A stretch of 36,456 nt of DNA, taken from positions 1 through 36,456 of the forward strand of contig CABIZO010000012.1 of NCBI GenBank assembly GCA_902363255.1, in the 5' to 3' direction. The DNA comes from Peptostreptococcaceae bacterium (lineage in GTDB: Bacteria; Bacillota; Clostridia; Peptostreptococcales; Peptostreptococcaceae). The notes under the pieces are model-generated. The model made no database searches, was not told the DNA's origin, and worked only from the letters and a program-made list of their open reading frames with translations. Of this stretch, positions 24,229 through 30,609 are shown piece by piece; position 1 is the first letter of the stretch, and each line of letters starts with the position of its first letter. The position numbers and the translations under genes are program-made.

Positions 24229-24361
24229 TATTTTTCACCTCCTTTTGATTATCATTATACCATATACTACTACTCATGATATCCTATAGGCTTACATCCC
24301 CACCCTACTACGTTGAGGATGGGGTATTTCGCCTTTAAAGGATAAATCAATGAATGAAAAT

Positions 24362-24405
24362 AAAGAAAGCCTACTTACATACAAGCAGGCTTTCTTTATT
24401 TTTAT
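24362..24405. terminator. Terminator of the secreted-protein operon
   Basis: AAAGAAAGCCT (24362-24372) pairs perfectly with AGGCTTTCTTT (24387-24397), with a T-rich side on plus and an A/T-rich flank on minus. It lies between the IS left end and the minus-strand gene ending at 24475. It probably serves that operon. Confidence 0.7.
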
Positions 24406-24474
24406 TTTACAGATACAATCAGTTCTATATCTTATTAAGAAAATTGTATTAAATACTATTATTTATGTTCTCAC

Positions 24475-25278
24475 CTATTTAAACCAAACCCTAAATGTAT
24501 CTATAACAGATACTCCATCTTCATCGTACACAGGAATATCTTTGTAATCACCATATTTATTTAGATTTTCTTCTTGTAATTTAAGTGCCTCTTCAGGAGT
24601 TTTTGGATTTTCATATACACCCATTTCTTCTAGCGATATATAACCTTCTTTTCCATTTAACCCTTCTGCGGCAATCATCCCTTTTTCCTCATACATTTCT
24701 ACACGCTCTTGTTTTTCATCTTCGGATATTGTAAGGTTCATAGTTTTATATGATAAATACTCATCATCTATGTTTTCTTCATCTAAAGAGTATGTTATGT
24801 ACGGACTTTTATTCAAAGTTACACCTCTATAGTCGCCTATTGTTTTATCATAACATTTCATAGTTCCATGAGCTCTATAGTTTGTTCCTTTTTTTGCAGA
24901 TGTTGTTTGTACTTTTCTTTGAAAGTAATTTGTACTTGAGCTATTATATGCCCATGATGAAGATGATACAGCCGTACCACTACCTTCTTTATAAAGAGCA
25001 GTATGAGCCCCTATATGACCACCAGGTACTTTAGCAGACGTTTCTACAATTGTAAGAGCAGAAACTTTCCCTAATACATTAGCAGTTTGTACCATAGTAC
25101 GCCCTTTAAATTTTACTCCATTATATTTTTTTTCAACTGAACTACTTATTGCATCACTTCTTGTAGAAATACTATTATTTTTTTCATTTATAGTAGTATT
25201 AGCATATGTACTCATACTATTTAGTGCTACAATCAACATCACTGCTACTGTTAGAATAGTATATTTTTTATTTTTCAT
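24475..25278 (-). CDS. Secreted protein of unknown function, 267 aa
   Basis: A clear Sec signal peptide is present (MKNKKYTILTVAVMLIVALN, cleavage likely after STYA near residue 26). The middle is rich in Ser/Thr/Tyr and glycine and looks like a beta-rich extracellular domain. The last ~60 residues (EGYISLEEMGV then IPVYDEDGVSVIDTFRVW) match the C-terminus of the next gene. It is not needed for virion formation and is probably a lysogenic conversion gene expressed from the prophage. Binding to the cell surface or immunity to superinfection is possible, but nothing in the sequence decides it. Confidence 0.75.
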   Translation of the reverse strand: MKNKKYTILTVAVMLIVALNSMSTYANTTINEKNNSISTRSDAISSSVEKKYNGVKFKGRTMVQTANVLGKVSALTIVETSAKVPGGHIGAHTALYKEGSGTAVSSSSWAYNSSSTNYFQRKVQTTSAKKGTNYRAHGTMKCYDKTIGDYRGVTLNKSPYITYSLDEENIDDEYLSYKTMNLTISEDEKQERVEMYEEKGMIAAEGLNGKEGYISLEEMGVYENPKTPEEALKLQEENLNKYGDYKDIPVYDEDGVSVIDTFRVWFK

Positions 25279-25296
25279 AATTATGTACCTCCAAAA

Positions 25297-25698
25297 CTAT
25301 TTATTCCATATTTTGAATGTATCTATAACTGATACTCCATTTTCATCATACATTGGTATAACCCTATATTTTGTTTTGTTAAGATTCTTCATATACTCTA
25401 CTGCTTCCTCTGGGTTACTTGGTTGATTACTTGTATCATAAAAATCCTCTTTATAAACATACCCTATTTTTCCATCCTCTGATTCTACTTTTATTAAATC
25501 AGGTTCATCCCCATATTCTGTAGTAGCTAAATTACTACCATATGTTTGACCCCTTTCATTAGTTCTAATCTCATATTTTTTTTCACCATCAGTATTAAAA
25601 TAAATAACATCAGAGTCTTTATTACTTAATTCAACCAACCCTACAAAAGTAAATGCACCTATAATAGTTAATAACATGGTGCTAGATTTTAATTTCAT
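25297..25698 (-). CDS. Secreted or membrane-anchored protein with shared C-terminal domain, 133 aa
   Basis: An N-terminal hydrophobic helix (TMLLTIIGAFTFVGLVEL) acts as signal or anchor. The rest is soluble and acidic. The segment KIGYVYKEDFY, then NPEEAVEYMKNLNK, then IPMYDENGVSVIDTFKIW, is related to the end of the following 267-aa protein, so the two genes arose in part by duplication. Start 25698 is used after AGGAGG. A TGCTATAAT extended -10 lies upstream at ~25745. The two genes form an operon with an 18-bp gap. Confidence 0.72.
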   Translation of the reverse strand: MKLKSSTMLLTIIGAFTFVGLVELSNKDSDVIYFNTDGEKKYEIRTNERGQTYGSNLATTEYGDEPDLIKVESEDGKIGYVYKEDFYDTSNQPSNPEEAVEYMKNLNKTKYRVIPMYDENGVSVIDTFKIWNK

Positions 25699-25794
25699 AA
25701 GCATCCTCCTTATAATATACTGCTAAGATTTCACATCAATTATAGCATAATAAGAAATGTATTGGTAATTTTTTGTAAATAAGTTTTAAGAATC

Positions 25795-25833
25795 AAAAAA
25801 TAGTCCATAAACAATATATCTATGGACTATTTT
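25795..25833. terminator. Bidirectional terminator-like hairpin
   Basis: AATAGTCCATA and TATGGACTATT pair perfectly with A-run and T-run flanks. It lies upstream of the secreted-protein operon promoter and would isolate it. Confidence 0.75.
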
Positions 25834-25881
25834 CTAATTCTGATTCTAAAATTTTCAACATAAACTACATAAAAAAAATAG

Positions 25882-25935
25882 AACCACTCTTAGTTCTAGA
25901 TAGCTAAGAGCGGCTAAGGTAAGTGGTTTTTATAT
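25882..25935 (+). ncRNA. Terminator-like relic related to the type I antitoxin
   Basis: AACCACT (25882-25888) pairs with AGTGGTT (25922-25928), followed by T. The 13-base sequence ACCACTCTTAGTT is shared with the 3' end of the antisense RNA at 26.3 kb, but in the opposite orientation. No toxin reading frame is seen near it. It may be a decayed second antitoxin, or a terminator only. The 25936-26090 stretch beside it is AT-rich and holds nothing else that I recognise. Confidence 0.4.
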
Positions 25936-26096
25936 TTTTGAAAAATAACACTTCGCCTGATTTGGCATTGCTATGGTATACATATTTTTATTATATATAA
26001 TTATTCTAATAGCTCTATATTAAAACAAAATTTATTTATAATAAATAATATGAATATATATAAATTCTTATATTTAGTTTGAATCCAATATTGTGG

Positions 26097-26137
26097 TATA
26101 ATTTTCCTAGGAACTTCAATTTATAGAGTGGTGTTCC
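26097..26137 (+). promoter_or_regulatory. Toxin promoter and 5' leader pairing element
   Basis: The extended -10 TGGTATAAT (TATAAT 26097-26102) sets a start near 26109. The first bases of the RNA (26110-26137, GGAACTTCAATTTAT...GTGTTCC) are complementary to 26359-26395 beyond the toxin gene. The mRNA ends can therefore pair over a long range. Confidence 0.65.
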
Positions 26138-26182
26138 AATACTCAAGATAAAGCCTACTTCTTAATGGGAGGAGGTGGAGGT

Positions 26183-26344
26183 ATGGAACAAAAGATAATT
26201 TTATTTTCAGTAAGTGCAGTTGGCACTATATGTATTGGTCTAATGACTAACTACATATATGACAAATTAAAAAACCACTCTAGTTCGGCAAAAACTAAGA
26301 GTGGTGTAGAACTTGAAATAAAAATCAAGTTCAAAAAACGTTAA
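26183..26344 (+). CDS. Type I toxin-like membrane peptide, 53 aa
   Basis: An ATG follows a very strong GGGAGGAGG site. The peptide has an N-terminal transmembrane helix (IILFSVSAVGTICIGLMTNYIY) and a basic C-terminus (KNHSSSAKTKSG then ELEIKIKFKKR). This is the architecture of the ~50-aa Clostridioides difficile prophage type I toxins (CD0956.2/CD2517.1 group), judged from memory of the family. An antisense RNA with its own promoter and a terminator inside this gene is visible, and the mRNA ends pair. It would depolarise or damage the membrane when unrepressed, stabilising the phage-plasmid. Confidence 0.78.
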   Translation: MEQKIILFSVSAVGTICIGLMTNYIYDKLKNHSSSAKTKSGVELEIKIKFKKR

Positions 26345-26402
26345 TTTATCAATTTAATGGAAGCATCACTCTACTGCGAAATAGATTGAAGTTCCTTTTT
26401 AT
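26268..26402 (-). ncRNA. Antisense antitoxin RNA, ~135 nt
   Basis: On the minus strand an extended -10 TGATATAAT (26414-26409 for TATAAT) gives a start near 26402. The RNA would run through the toxin 3' region and end in the toxin gene at the hairpin formed by ACCACTCTtag and ctAGAGTGGT (26275-26305), followed by six T on that strand. It overlaps the 3' third of the toxin mRNA. The convergent arrangement is that of C. difficile type I systems. Confidence 0.7.
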
Positions 26403-26493
26403 ATTTATATTATATCACATTTATCTAAAATATAAACTAATATATTGAATTACTCCCACATTGAAATAGGAAGGGTTCTTCTTGGCTAACCTA

Positions 26494-26523
26494 AAAAGAA
26501 GCTAAATAAATAACTTCTTTTTT
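26494..26523. terminator. Bidirectional terminator after small membrane gene
   Basis: AAAAGAAG pairs with CTTCTTTT, flanked by A and T runs (26494-26523). It would end the minus-strand 75-aa gene and any plus-strand read-through from the toxin. Confidence 0.65.
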
Positions 26524-26563
26524 ACTATTTAAATATGCTTTTAAATATCTCTAGACTTCACTA

Positions 26564-26791
26564 TTATATTTTTTTATAAGTTTTATAGATATACAACAAA
26601 ATTAGAGTAAGTATATTTGCAATAATAAAAGCTTTTAATCCTACTAAAAATGATGTTGATTGAATAAAATACACTATTGAAATTAAAAATGTTATGGTTG
26701 GCAAAATTAAAGCTAGTATCTTATTTTCTTTTTTAGATAAAATAAATTGTAAGCATATCAATAATAAACCCAATAATAAAATTAATATCAT
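26564..26791 (-). CDS. Small integral membrane protein, 75 aa
   Basis: Three hydrophobic segments are visible: about residues 1-19 (ILILLLGLLLICLQFIL), 25-46 and 48-70, separated by a KKENK loop, with a basic C-terminus (YKTYKKI). An AGGGGG site is placed before ATG 26791. The profile would fit a holin-like, superinfection-exclusion or transporter-like small protein. No specific family is recognised. It is encoded with the lysogeny and plasmid genes and not with the lysis genes, so exclusion or a host-modifying role is more likely than lysis. Confidence 0.65.
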   Translation of the reverse strand: MILILLLGLLLICLQFILSKKENKILALILPTITFLISIVYFIQSTSFLVGLKAFIIANILTLILLYIYKTYKKI

Positions 26792-26828
26792 TTTTATAAT
26801 CCCCCTATTGATTTATGTAATATAAAAT

Positions 26829-26945
26829 TTAATCGTTTTGACTTTCAGCAATAAATACATCTAGAATTTTATTTAGTTTTTCTTGATCATTTTCATTTAA
26901 AGTTATAAATTTTCTAATATACTCAAGACTTTCATTTATATTCAA
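26829..26945 (-). CDS. 38-aa helical peptide with leader identical to the repressor gene
   Basis: A TTG start at 26945 follows AGGTGAT. The peptide begins NINESLEYIRKFI and has a helical amphipathic rest. The segment GGTGATAAATTTGAATATAA and the following ATGAAAG are identical to the start region of the XRE repressor gene at 30.43 kb. The N-terminal residues MNINE-LE-IRK are shared too. It may be a remnant or a paralogue that has lost the helix-turn-helix, or a dimer-interfering peptide. The reading frame is small, so confidence is moderate. Confidence 0.55.
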   Translation of the reverse strand: MNINESLEYIRKFITLNENDQEKLNKILDVFIAESQND

Positions 26946-26964
26946 ATTTATCACCTACATATAC

Positions 26965-26990
26965 ACCGAGGTATAAAAATGTACTTCGGT
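26965..26990. promoter_or_regulatory. Dyad between rep gene and 38-aa gene
   Basis: ACCGAGGTA and TACTTCGGT form an inverted repeat with one mismatch around AT-rich bases, 20 bp upstream of the TTG start and 28 bp after the rep stop codon. It may be an attenuator or an operator. No strong T-run follows. Confidence 0.45.
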
Positions 26991-27017
26991 TATATCATCC
27001 TAAAAAATATATTAATA

Positions 27018-28073
27018 CTATAATTCTTTTGATAATCTTTCTATTTCATCTTCTATCTGTTTTTCCCATAAAGGATCACCTTCAATTACAGTTAAAAAAT
27101 TATTAGCTTGTACATTCTTTATAGCTTGTACTCTTAATTCTTGATTAGATCCTCTCTTTTTAGTTATTACTTTATCATTATCAAACTTATCTTGTTGACT
27201 ATCTTTTAATTTTTTTTCTAATTCTTCAGGTTGATAATTTCTAAATGATTCATTGATATTATGGAATCTAGTTTTAACTTTTGGAGAAGAAGATCCTTTA
27301 CTATTCGGAGCAAAGTTTTTATCGTCTTTATATATCTTTTCAAGCAACGTAAAATATTGACCTTCTCTTTCTTTAAATATTTCAATAGCTTTTAATAATC
27401 TGTCTTTATTCCATTGTGCTACCTTTTTTTGTTTGTTATCACTGTCTAATAATAAATGAGTATTACTTTCTATAAGTTCTTTATTTGTATTCACTACAAG
27501 AGATTTATCCTCTGACTGCGTAGCTAAAGAAATCTCTGTTGAAATCTCTGTAGTAGTCTCTGGTATAGGTTGGTGCATTTTAACCTCATCCATTGGTGCA
27601 TCTTGCACTAATCCATTAGGGCATTTTGCACTAATGTTGGAATTACTCATTGGTGCATTTTGCACTAATGTTGGAATTTCAACGTTAGATATATTTTTGC
27701 TATTATATTCATTTAATAAACTATCTAATTTTTCGTAATCTATTGTGTACCATGTAGTTTTATCATACTTGTATTTATTATAATTTCCTTTAAGTAATAT
27801 TTTGCTTTTTACTAATTTTGCAAAAGTTCTTTTTACTGTATCTACACTCCAAAAATCAAAGTTTTCTTTTTGCCAATTAGCTATTGAATTATATGTCCAA
27901 GTTCTTCCATCATGAAAGTTTATTTTTGCTTTTCTGTTTATTTCTAACCAATAATGAACCTGTTGTATTACTATAGACTCATTTAATCCAATTACCTTTG
28001 CAGCAAGTCTATTAACTACTAATGGCTCCTCATTGAATAATAATTGTGATGTTGTTTTTATTTCGTTTGACAT
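27018..28073 (-). CDS. Plasmid-type replication initiator with winged helix, 351 aa
   Basis: The N-terminal ~110 residues (LLFNEEPLVVNRLAAKVIGL, then SIVIQQVHYWLE, then GRTWTYNSIANWQKENFDFW and VKRTFAKLVKSKILL) are the winged-helix type of phage and plasmid replication proteins. A long polar linker follows. The C-terminal part (~220-350) is helical. Repeats inside the linker-coding DNA (27570-27678) look like iterons, an arrangement known from initiators that bind within their own gene. ATG 28073 has AGGGGG; an upstream ATG at 28121 is without a good site. It probably drives plasmid-state replication. Confidence 0.85.
   Translation of the reverse strand: MSNEIKTTSQLLFNEEPLVVNRLAAKVIGLNESIVIQQVHYWLEINRKAKINFHDGRTWTYNSIANWQKENFDFWSVDTVKRTFAKLVKSKILLKGNYNKYKYDKTTWYTIDYEKLDSLLNEYNSKNISNVEIPTLVQNAPMSNSNISAKCPNGLVQDAPMDEVKMHQPIPETTTEISTEISLATQSEDKSLVVNTNKELIESNTHLLLDSDNKQKKVAQWNKDRLLKAIEIFKEREGQYFTLLEKIYKDDKNFAPNSKGSSSPKVKTRFHNINESFRNYQPEELEKKLKDSQQDKFDNDKVITKKRGSNQELRVQAIKNVQANNFLTVIEGDPLWEKQIEDEIERLSKEL
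27570..27678. repeat. Iteron-like repeats within the rep gene, candidate origin
   Basis: Four copies related to TTGGTGCATTTTGCACTAAT occur: partial near 27570, then 27593-27612, 27616-27635 and 27650-27669. The last two extend with GTTGGAATT. Start distances are 24, 23 and 33 bp. Each unit is itself an imperfect dyad (GGTGCA/TGCACT). Their place in the linker-coding part of the initiator gene is like origin regions of lambda-type phages. Confidence 0.75.
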
Positions 28074-28186
28074 TATACATTTCCCCCTTAGAATTAAAAA
28101 AACCTTGATACTATATATCAAGGTTTAGAGGACGAATTTTTCATAAAATTTATTGAAATATATCATTAAATATGATAGTATTATTA

Positions 28187-28296
28187 CATAAATTATATAT
28201 GAGAAAAACAGCCTACAAACTACTTGATACGTTCTGGGTATCTTGTTAGTGGTTAAGCTAAGTTCGCCAAAACTTACTTAACCAGTAGGTTTTTTC
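28187..28296 (+). ncRNA. Candidate antisense RNA in the rep leader
   Basis: TTGAAA (28153-28158), a 17-bp spacer and TAGTAT (28176-28181) are a possible promoter. The sequence contains stems GATAC/GTATC, GGTTAAGCTAAGTT/AACTTACTTAACC (28251-28283, imperfect) and an outer CCTAC/GTAGG pair followed by six T. It is transcribed opposite to rep and lies 115-225 bp before its start. It could regulate copy number, as antisense RNAs do in many plasmids. The gap 28074-28378 holds no other gene. Confidence 0.55.
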
Positions 28297-28378
28297 TATG
28301 TTTATTTTTAATTTAATCATTTGTTTAATTTTAATCTAATAATAAATCTTTACACAAAAATTGTCAATTCTTATTTTT

Positions 28379-28999
28379 TTATAGTGTTCTAAAAACACCT
28401 TTCACGACTCCAATAATTTCTACACTTTTTTCATTCAAAATAAGCGGGTCCATAAATTCATTTTCTGGTTGAAGTCTAACCATATTGCCATCTTTGAAAA
28501 ATCTCTTTACAGTTGCATGTTCACCATTTATTAATGCTACAACTATTTGTGAGTTCTCAGCATAATTAGTCCTATCAACAATGACATAATCTTTATTAAG
28601 TATTCCTGCTCCTATCATACTTTCACCTTTAACCTTTAATATAAAATTATCACTACCTTTCACTAAACTAGCGGGTAAAGGAATATATTCTTCTAAATTT
28701 TGTTGAGCTAAGATAGGTTGTCCAGCAGTTATTTGACCAATAACTGGTATATGTATTATTTCTTGATTTATATTAGAATTATTATCTGATAATATTTCAA
28801 TTGCTCTTGGTTTAGTAGGATCTCTTCGTATATATCCTAATTCTTCAAGAGTCTTTAAATGTGAATGAACAGTTGATGTAGATTTTAAACTAACATGTTC
28901 ACAAATTTCTCTTACTGAAGGTGGATAACCTTTAATTAATTGTTGTTCTTTTATAAATTCTAAAATAAGTTTTTGTTTATTTGTTAAATCTGAATACAT
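28379..28999 (-). CDS. lexA: LexA repressor, full length, 206 aa
   Basis: It represses SOS genes and cleaves itself when RecA is activated. The winged HTH covers residues 1-70 (LTNKQKLILEFIKEQQLIKG, then SVREICEHV and STVHSHLKTLEELGYI). The cleavage site Ala92-Gly93 is in GQITAGQPIL. The catalytic pair is Ser127 (KGESMIGAG) and Lys165 (HATVKRFF). All residues needed for autolysis are present. ATG 28999 follows AGGGGAT. A LexA-box-like sequence lies 92 bp upstream. A phage copy of intact LexA suggests coupling of prophage state or methyltransferase to DNA damage. Confidence 0.96.
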   Translation of the reverse strand: MYSDLTNKQKLILEFIKEQQLIKGYPPSVREICEHVSLKSTSTVHSHLKTLEELGYIRRDPTKPRAIEILSDNNSNINQEIIHIPVIGQITAGQPILAQQNLEEYIPLPASLVKGSDNFILKVKGESMIGAGILNKDYVIVDRTNYAENSQIVVALINGEHATVKRFFKDGNMVRLQPENEFMDPLILNEKSVEIIGVVKGVFRTL

Positions 29000-29090
29000 T
29001 TTAATCCCCTTTTTTTATAAATTTATTTTTTATTTGAAAAAAACAAACATTCTTGTTATAATTTAAATACGAAACGGAAGTTCTTAAATG

Positions 29091-29104
29091 CGAACATACA
29101 TTTG
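29091..29104. promoter_or_regulatory. LexA-box-like site between lexA and methyltransferase genes
   Basis: CGAACATACATTTG fits the Gram-positive SOS box CGAACRNRYGTTYG with one mismatch. It is located in the divergent intergenic region and could control lexA and the DNA methyltransferase. It is close to TTGATA (29102-29107), a possible -35 for the plus-strand gene. Confidence 0.6.
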
Positions 29105-29190
29105 ATAAATTAATAATAACATATAAATATTGTAAAATAAAGTCATTTTAAAAAAATATAGAATGAATGTATTATAGGAAGGATGATAAT

Positions 29191-29928
29191 ATGTTTAATT
29201 ACAGGTTGTTTAATGGAGAATGTATTGAGACAATGAAAAATGAAATTGCAGATGAGAGTATAGATTTGATACTTTGTGATTTGCCATTTGGAGTAACTGA
29301 CTGTTATTGGGATAATATAATAGACTTTGATTTGCTGTGGGAACAATATAATCGAATTATTAAAAAGAATGGGGCTATAGTTTTATTTTCAATTCAACCT
29401 TTTACAACTAAGTTAATTGCTTCAAATTTGAAAAATTATAAATATAGCTGGTATTGGGTTAAAAATAAATCTACTGGATTTGCATTTGCTAAACATCAGC
29501 CTATGAGAAAGGTAGAAGATATAAATGTATTTTATAAAAATAAGCCGCTGTATGTACCACAAGGTTTGAAAAAACTTGATAAACCAATTATAAAAAAGGG
29601 GAAAAGAGTAAAAGTAGAAAGCATATACGATTCAAAGACACTTGCAAAGGATCATATAGTAGAGTATACAAATTATCCTAATAATGTTTTATATTTTGAT
29701 AAAGAATCTAAAACAATACATCCAACACAAAAACCAACCGCTCTTTTAGAATACATAATAAAAACTTATACAAAAGAAAATGAAATAGTACTAGATAATT
29801 GTATGGGAAGTGGCAGTACTGGAGAGGCTTGTGCAAACACAAATAGGTGTTTCATAGGTATTGAAATGGATGAGAGACATTATAATAATGCAAAGAATAG
29901 AATAGAGAGAGCGTATTTTAATAAATAG
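29191..29928 (+). CDS. Beta-class N6/N4 DNA methyltransferase, 245 aa
   Basis: It transfers a methyl group from SAM to adenine or cytosine amino groups in DNA. Catalytic motif IV is DLPFG (in DLILCDLPFGVTD, residues ~28-40), and the SAM-binding motif DNCMGSGSTGEAC is near the C-terminus, the order of the beta class. IHPTQKP before it is also typical. ATG 29191 is used after AGGAAGG; an ATG at 29167 has no site. There is no adjacent restriction enzyme, so it is a solitary phage methylase, for host restriction avoidance or gene regulation. Confidence 0.94.
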   Translation: MFNYRLFNGECIETMKNEIADESIDLILCDLPFGVTDCYWDNIIDFDLLWEQYNRIIKKNGAIVLFSIQPFTTKLIASNLKNYKYSWYWVKNKSTGFAFAKHQPMRKVEDINVFYKNKPLYVPQGLKKLDKPIIKKGKRVKVESIYDSKTLAKDHIVEYTNYPNNVLYFDKESKTIHPTQKPTALLEYIIKTYTKENEIVLDNCMGSGSTGEACANTNRCFIGIEMDERHYNNAKNRIERAYFNK

Positions 29929-29952
29929 CTAGTTGTATAATGTGGAGGGAAT

Positions 29953-30054
29953 ATGAAAGAAGAAATAAAAAAAATTATAGATGAAATTGAAGATGTTAAA
30001 TTTATAGAATTTATTTATTCTTTGGTAATAAAAAGAAAAAATAAGCACATATAG
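29953..30054 (+). CDS. Hypothetical 33-aa peptide
   Basis: A GGAGGG site precedes ATG 29953, and the stop TAG 30052-30054 lies in a terminator stem. The peptide is one amphipathic helix with a basic tail (EEIKKIIDEIEDVKFIEFIY, then SLVIKRKNKH). Short peptides of similar pattern (IxDIxFLxFIYxLL) precede repressor genes in other clostridial prophages from memory. It may be co-transcribed with the methyltransferase. Confidence 0.55.
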   Translation: MKEEIKKIIDEIEDVKFIEFIYSLVIKRKNKHI

Positions 30055-30068
30055 TGCTTATTTTTTTT
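30037..30068. terminator. Bidirectional terminator between convergent genes
   Basis: AAATAAGCAC and GTGCTTATTT pair perfectly around a 4-base loop, followed by a T-run on plus. On minus it lies at the end of the repressor gene. Confidence 0.8.
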
Positions 30069-30426
30069 CGCTATCATATAAAATTTCAACTAGATCTGAA
30101 AGAACTTTAACCTTTTCTTCGCTAAGTTCTGTTATGTCATGCACTAATTTATATAGTTCTTCAGAGTTTATTATCTTATCAAAAACATTACTCATATCCA
30201 GAGTATCTTGAGATATATTATACATTTGACCAGTGCCATTTACTAACCATTCTTTATTAATGTTAAATGTGTTACAAACTAGTTCAATAAACTCTTTTGA
30301 TATAGAGGCTCTATTTCTTTCGAGATTATATATAGCATCTTCTGTTTTCCCAACTTTCAATCCAAATTTAGAACGAGATAATTTCTCACTTTTTCTAATG
30401 GATTCAAGTCTTTCATTTATATTCAA
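30058..30426 (-). CDS. XRE-family lysogeny repressor (CI-like), 122 aa
   Basis: The HTH covers residues ~3-60 (INERLESIRKSEKLSRSKFG, then KVGKTEDAIYNLERNRASIS, then LVCNTFNINKEWLVNGTGQM), which is the Cro/CI fold. The C-terminus is a short helical dimer region without peptidase. There is therefore no self-cleavage, and induction must act by another way, perhaps the phage LexA or an antirepressor. A TTG start (30426) after GAGGTGAT fits better than GTG 30435. Its promoter is a perfect consensus. It faces the early promoter and operator repeats, a classical switch. Confidence 0.9.
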   Translation of the reverse strand: MNINERLESIRKSEKLSRSKFGLKVGKTEDAIYNLERNRASISKEFIELVCNTFNINKEWLVNGTGQMYNISQDTLDMSNVFDKIINSEELYKLVHDITELSEEKVKVLSDLVEILYDSEKK

Positions 30427-30444
30427 ATTTATCACCTCAATATA

Positions 30445-30473
30445 ATTATACGAAATATAATATAATATGTCAA
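30445..30473 (-). promoter_or_regulatory. Repressor promoter, perfect consensus
   Basis: On the minus strand, TTGACA (30473-30468), a 17-bp spacer and TATAAT (30450-30445) are found. Operator-like ACGAG sequence touches the -35. Confidence 0.85.
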
Positions 30474-30600
30474 CGAGAAAAACAAAAAAACTCGTAATAA
30501 AAAACGTATATAAACGACAAAAAAACAGAATAAAACAGAAAAACCGTTGACAAACGAGAAAAATGAGTTTAAGATGTAATTAATAACGTAAAAACTACGA
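30473..30600. promoter_or_regulatory. Operator region of the lysogeny switch
   Basis: Repeated ACGAGAAAA-like half sites lie at 30473, 30514 (ACGACAAAA) and 30554. Inverted CTCGT is at 30491. ACGTA variants are near 30504 and 30587, with TACGAGG at the end. ACGAG (30473) and CTCGT (30491) form a dyad. The sites border both divergent promoters, as expected for binding of the XRE repressor. Confidence 0.65.
30547..30575 (+). promoter_or_regulatory. Early promoter
   Basis: TTGACA (30547-30552), a 17-bp spacer and TAAGAT (30570-30575) are present. The spacer contains an ACGAGAAAA operator. It would drive the early operon starting at 30610. Confidence 0.8.
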
Positions 30601-30609
30601 GGTGATTAT

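Larger units (their letters stand above)
23014..24341 (-). mobile_element. IS200/IS605-type element carrying only tnpB
   Basis: In the minus-strand orientation the left end has a hairpin CCCCATCC...GGGTGGGG (24324-24298) and the right end a hairpin CCCCATCTT...AAGATGGGG (23060-23022). GAAT stands immediately before the right-end stem and TCAA ends the element at 23014, as in IS608-type transposons. The left flank is TTTAT or TTTAA, a likely target motif. There is no tnpA, so movement would need a transposase in trans. There are no terminal inverted repeats or target duplications, as typical for the family. Confidence 0.82.

Noticed and set aside
24350..24547. 65-codon plus-strand frame near the IS left end
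   Set aside because: It runs through a perfect terminator hairpin and into the antisense side of the secreted-protein gene.
26564..26791. 75-aa membrane protein as a second holin
   Set aside because: It is far from the lysis genes, on the other strand and in the lysogeny region. The sequence has no holin family signature.
28199..28249. 16-residue reading frame in the rep-leader RNA
   Set aside because: There is no ribosome binding site, and the sequence is better explained by RNA stems and a terminator.
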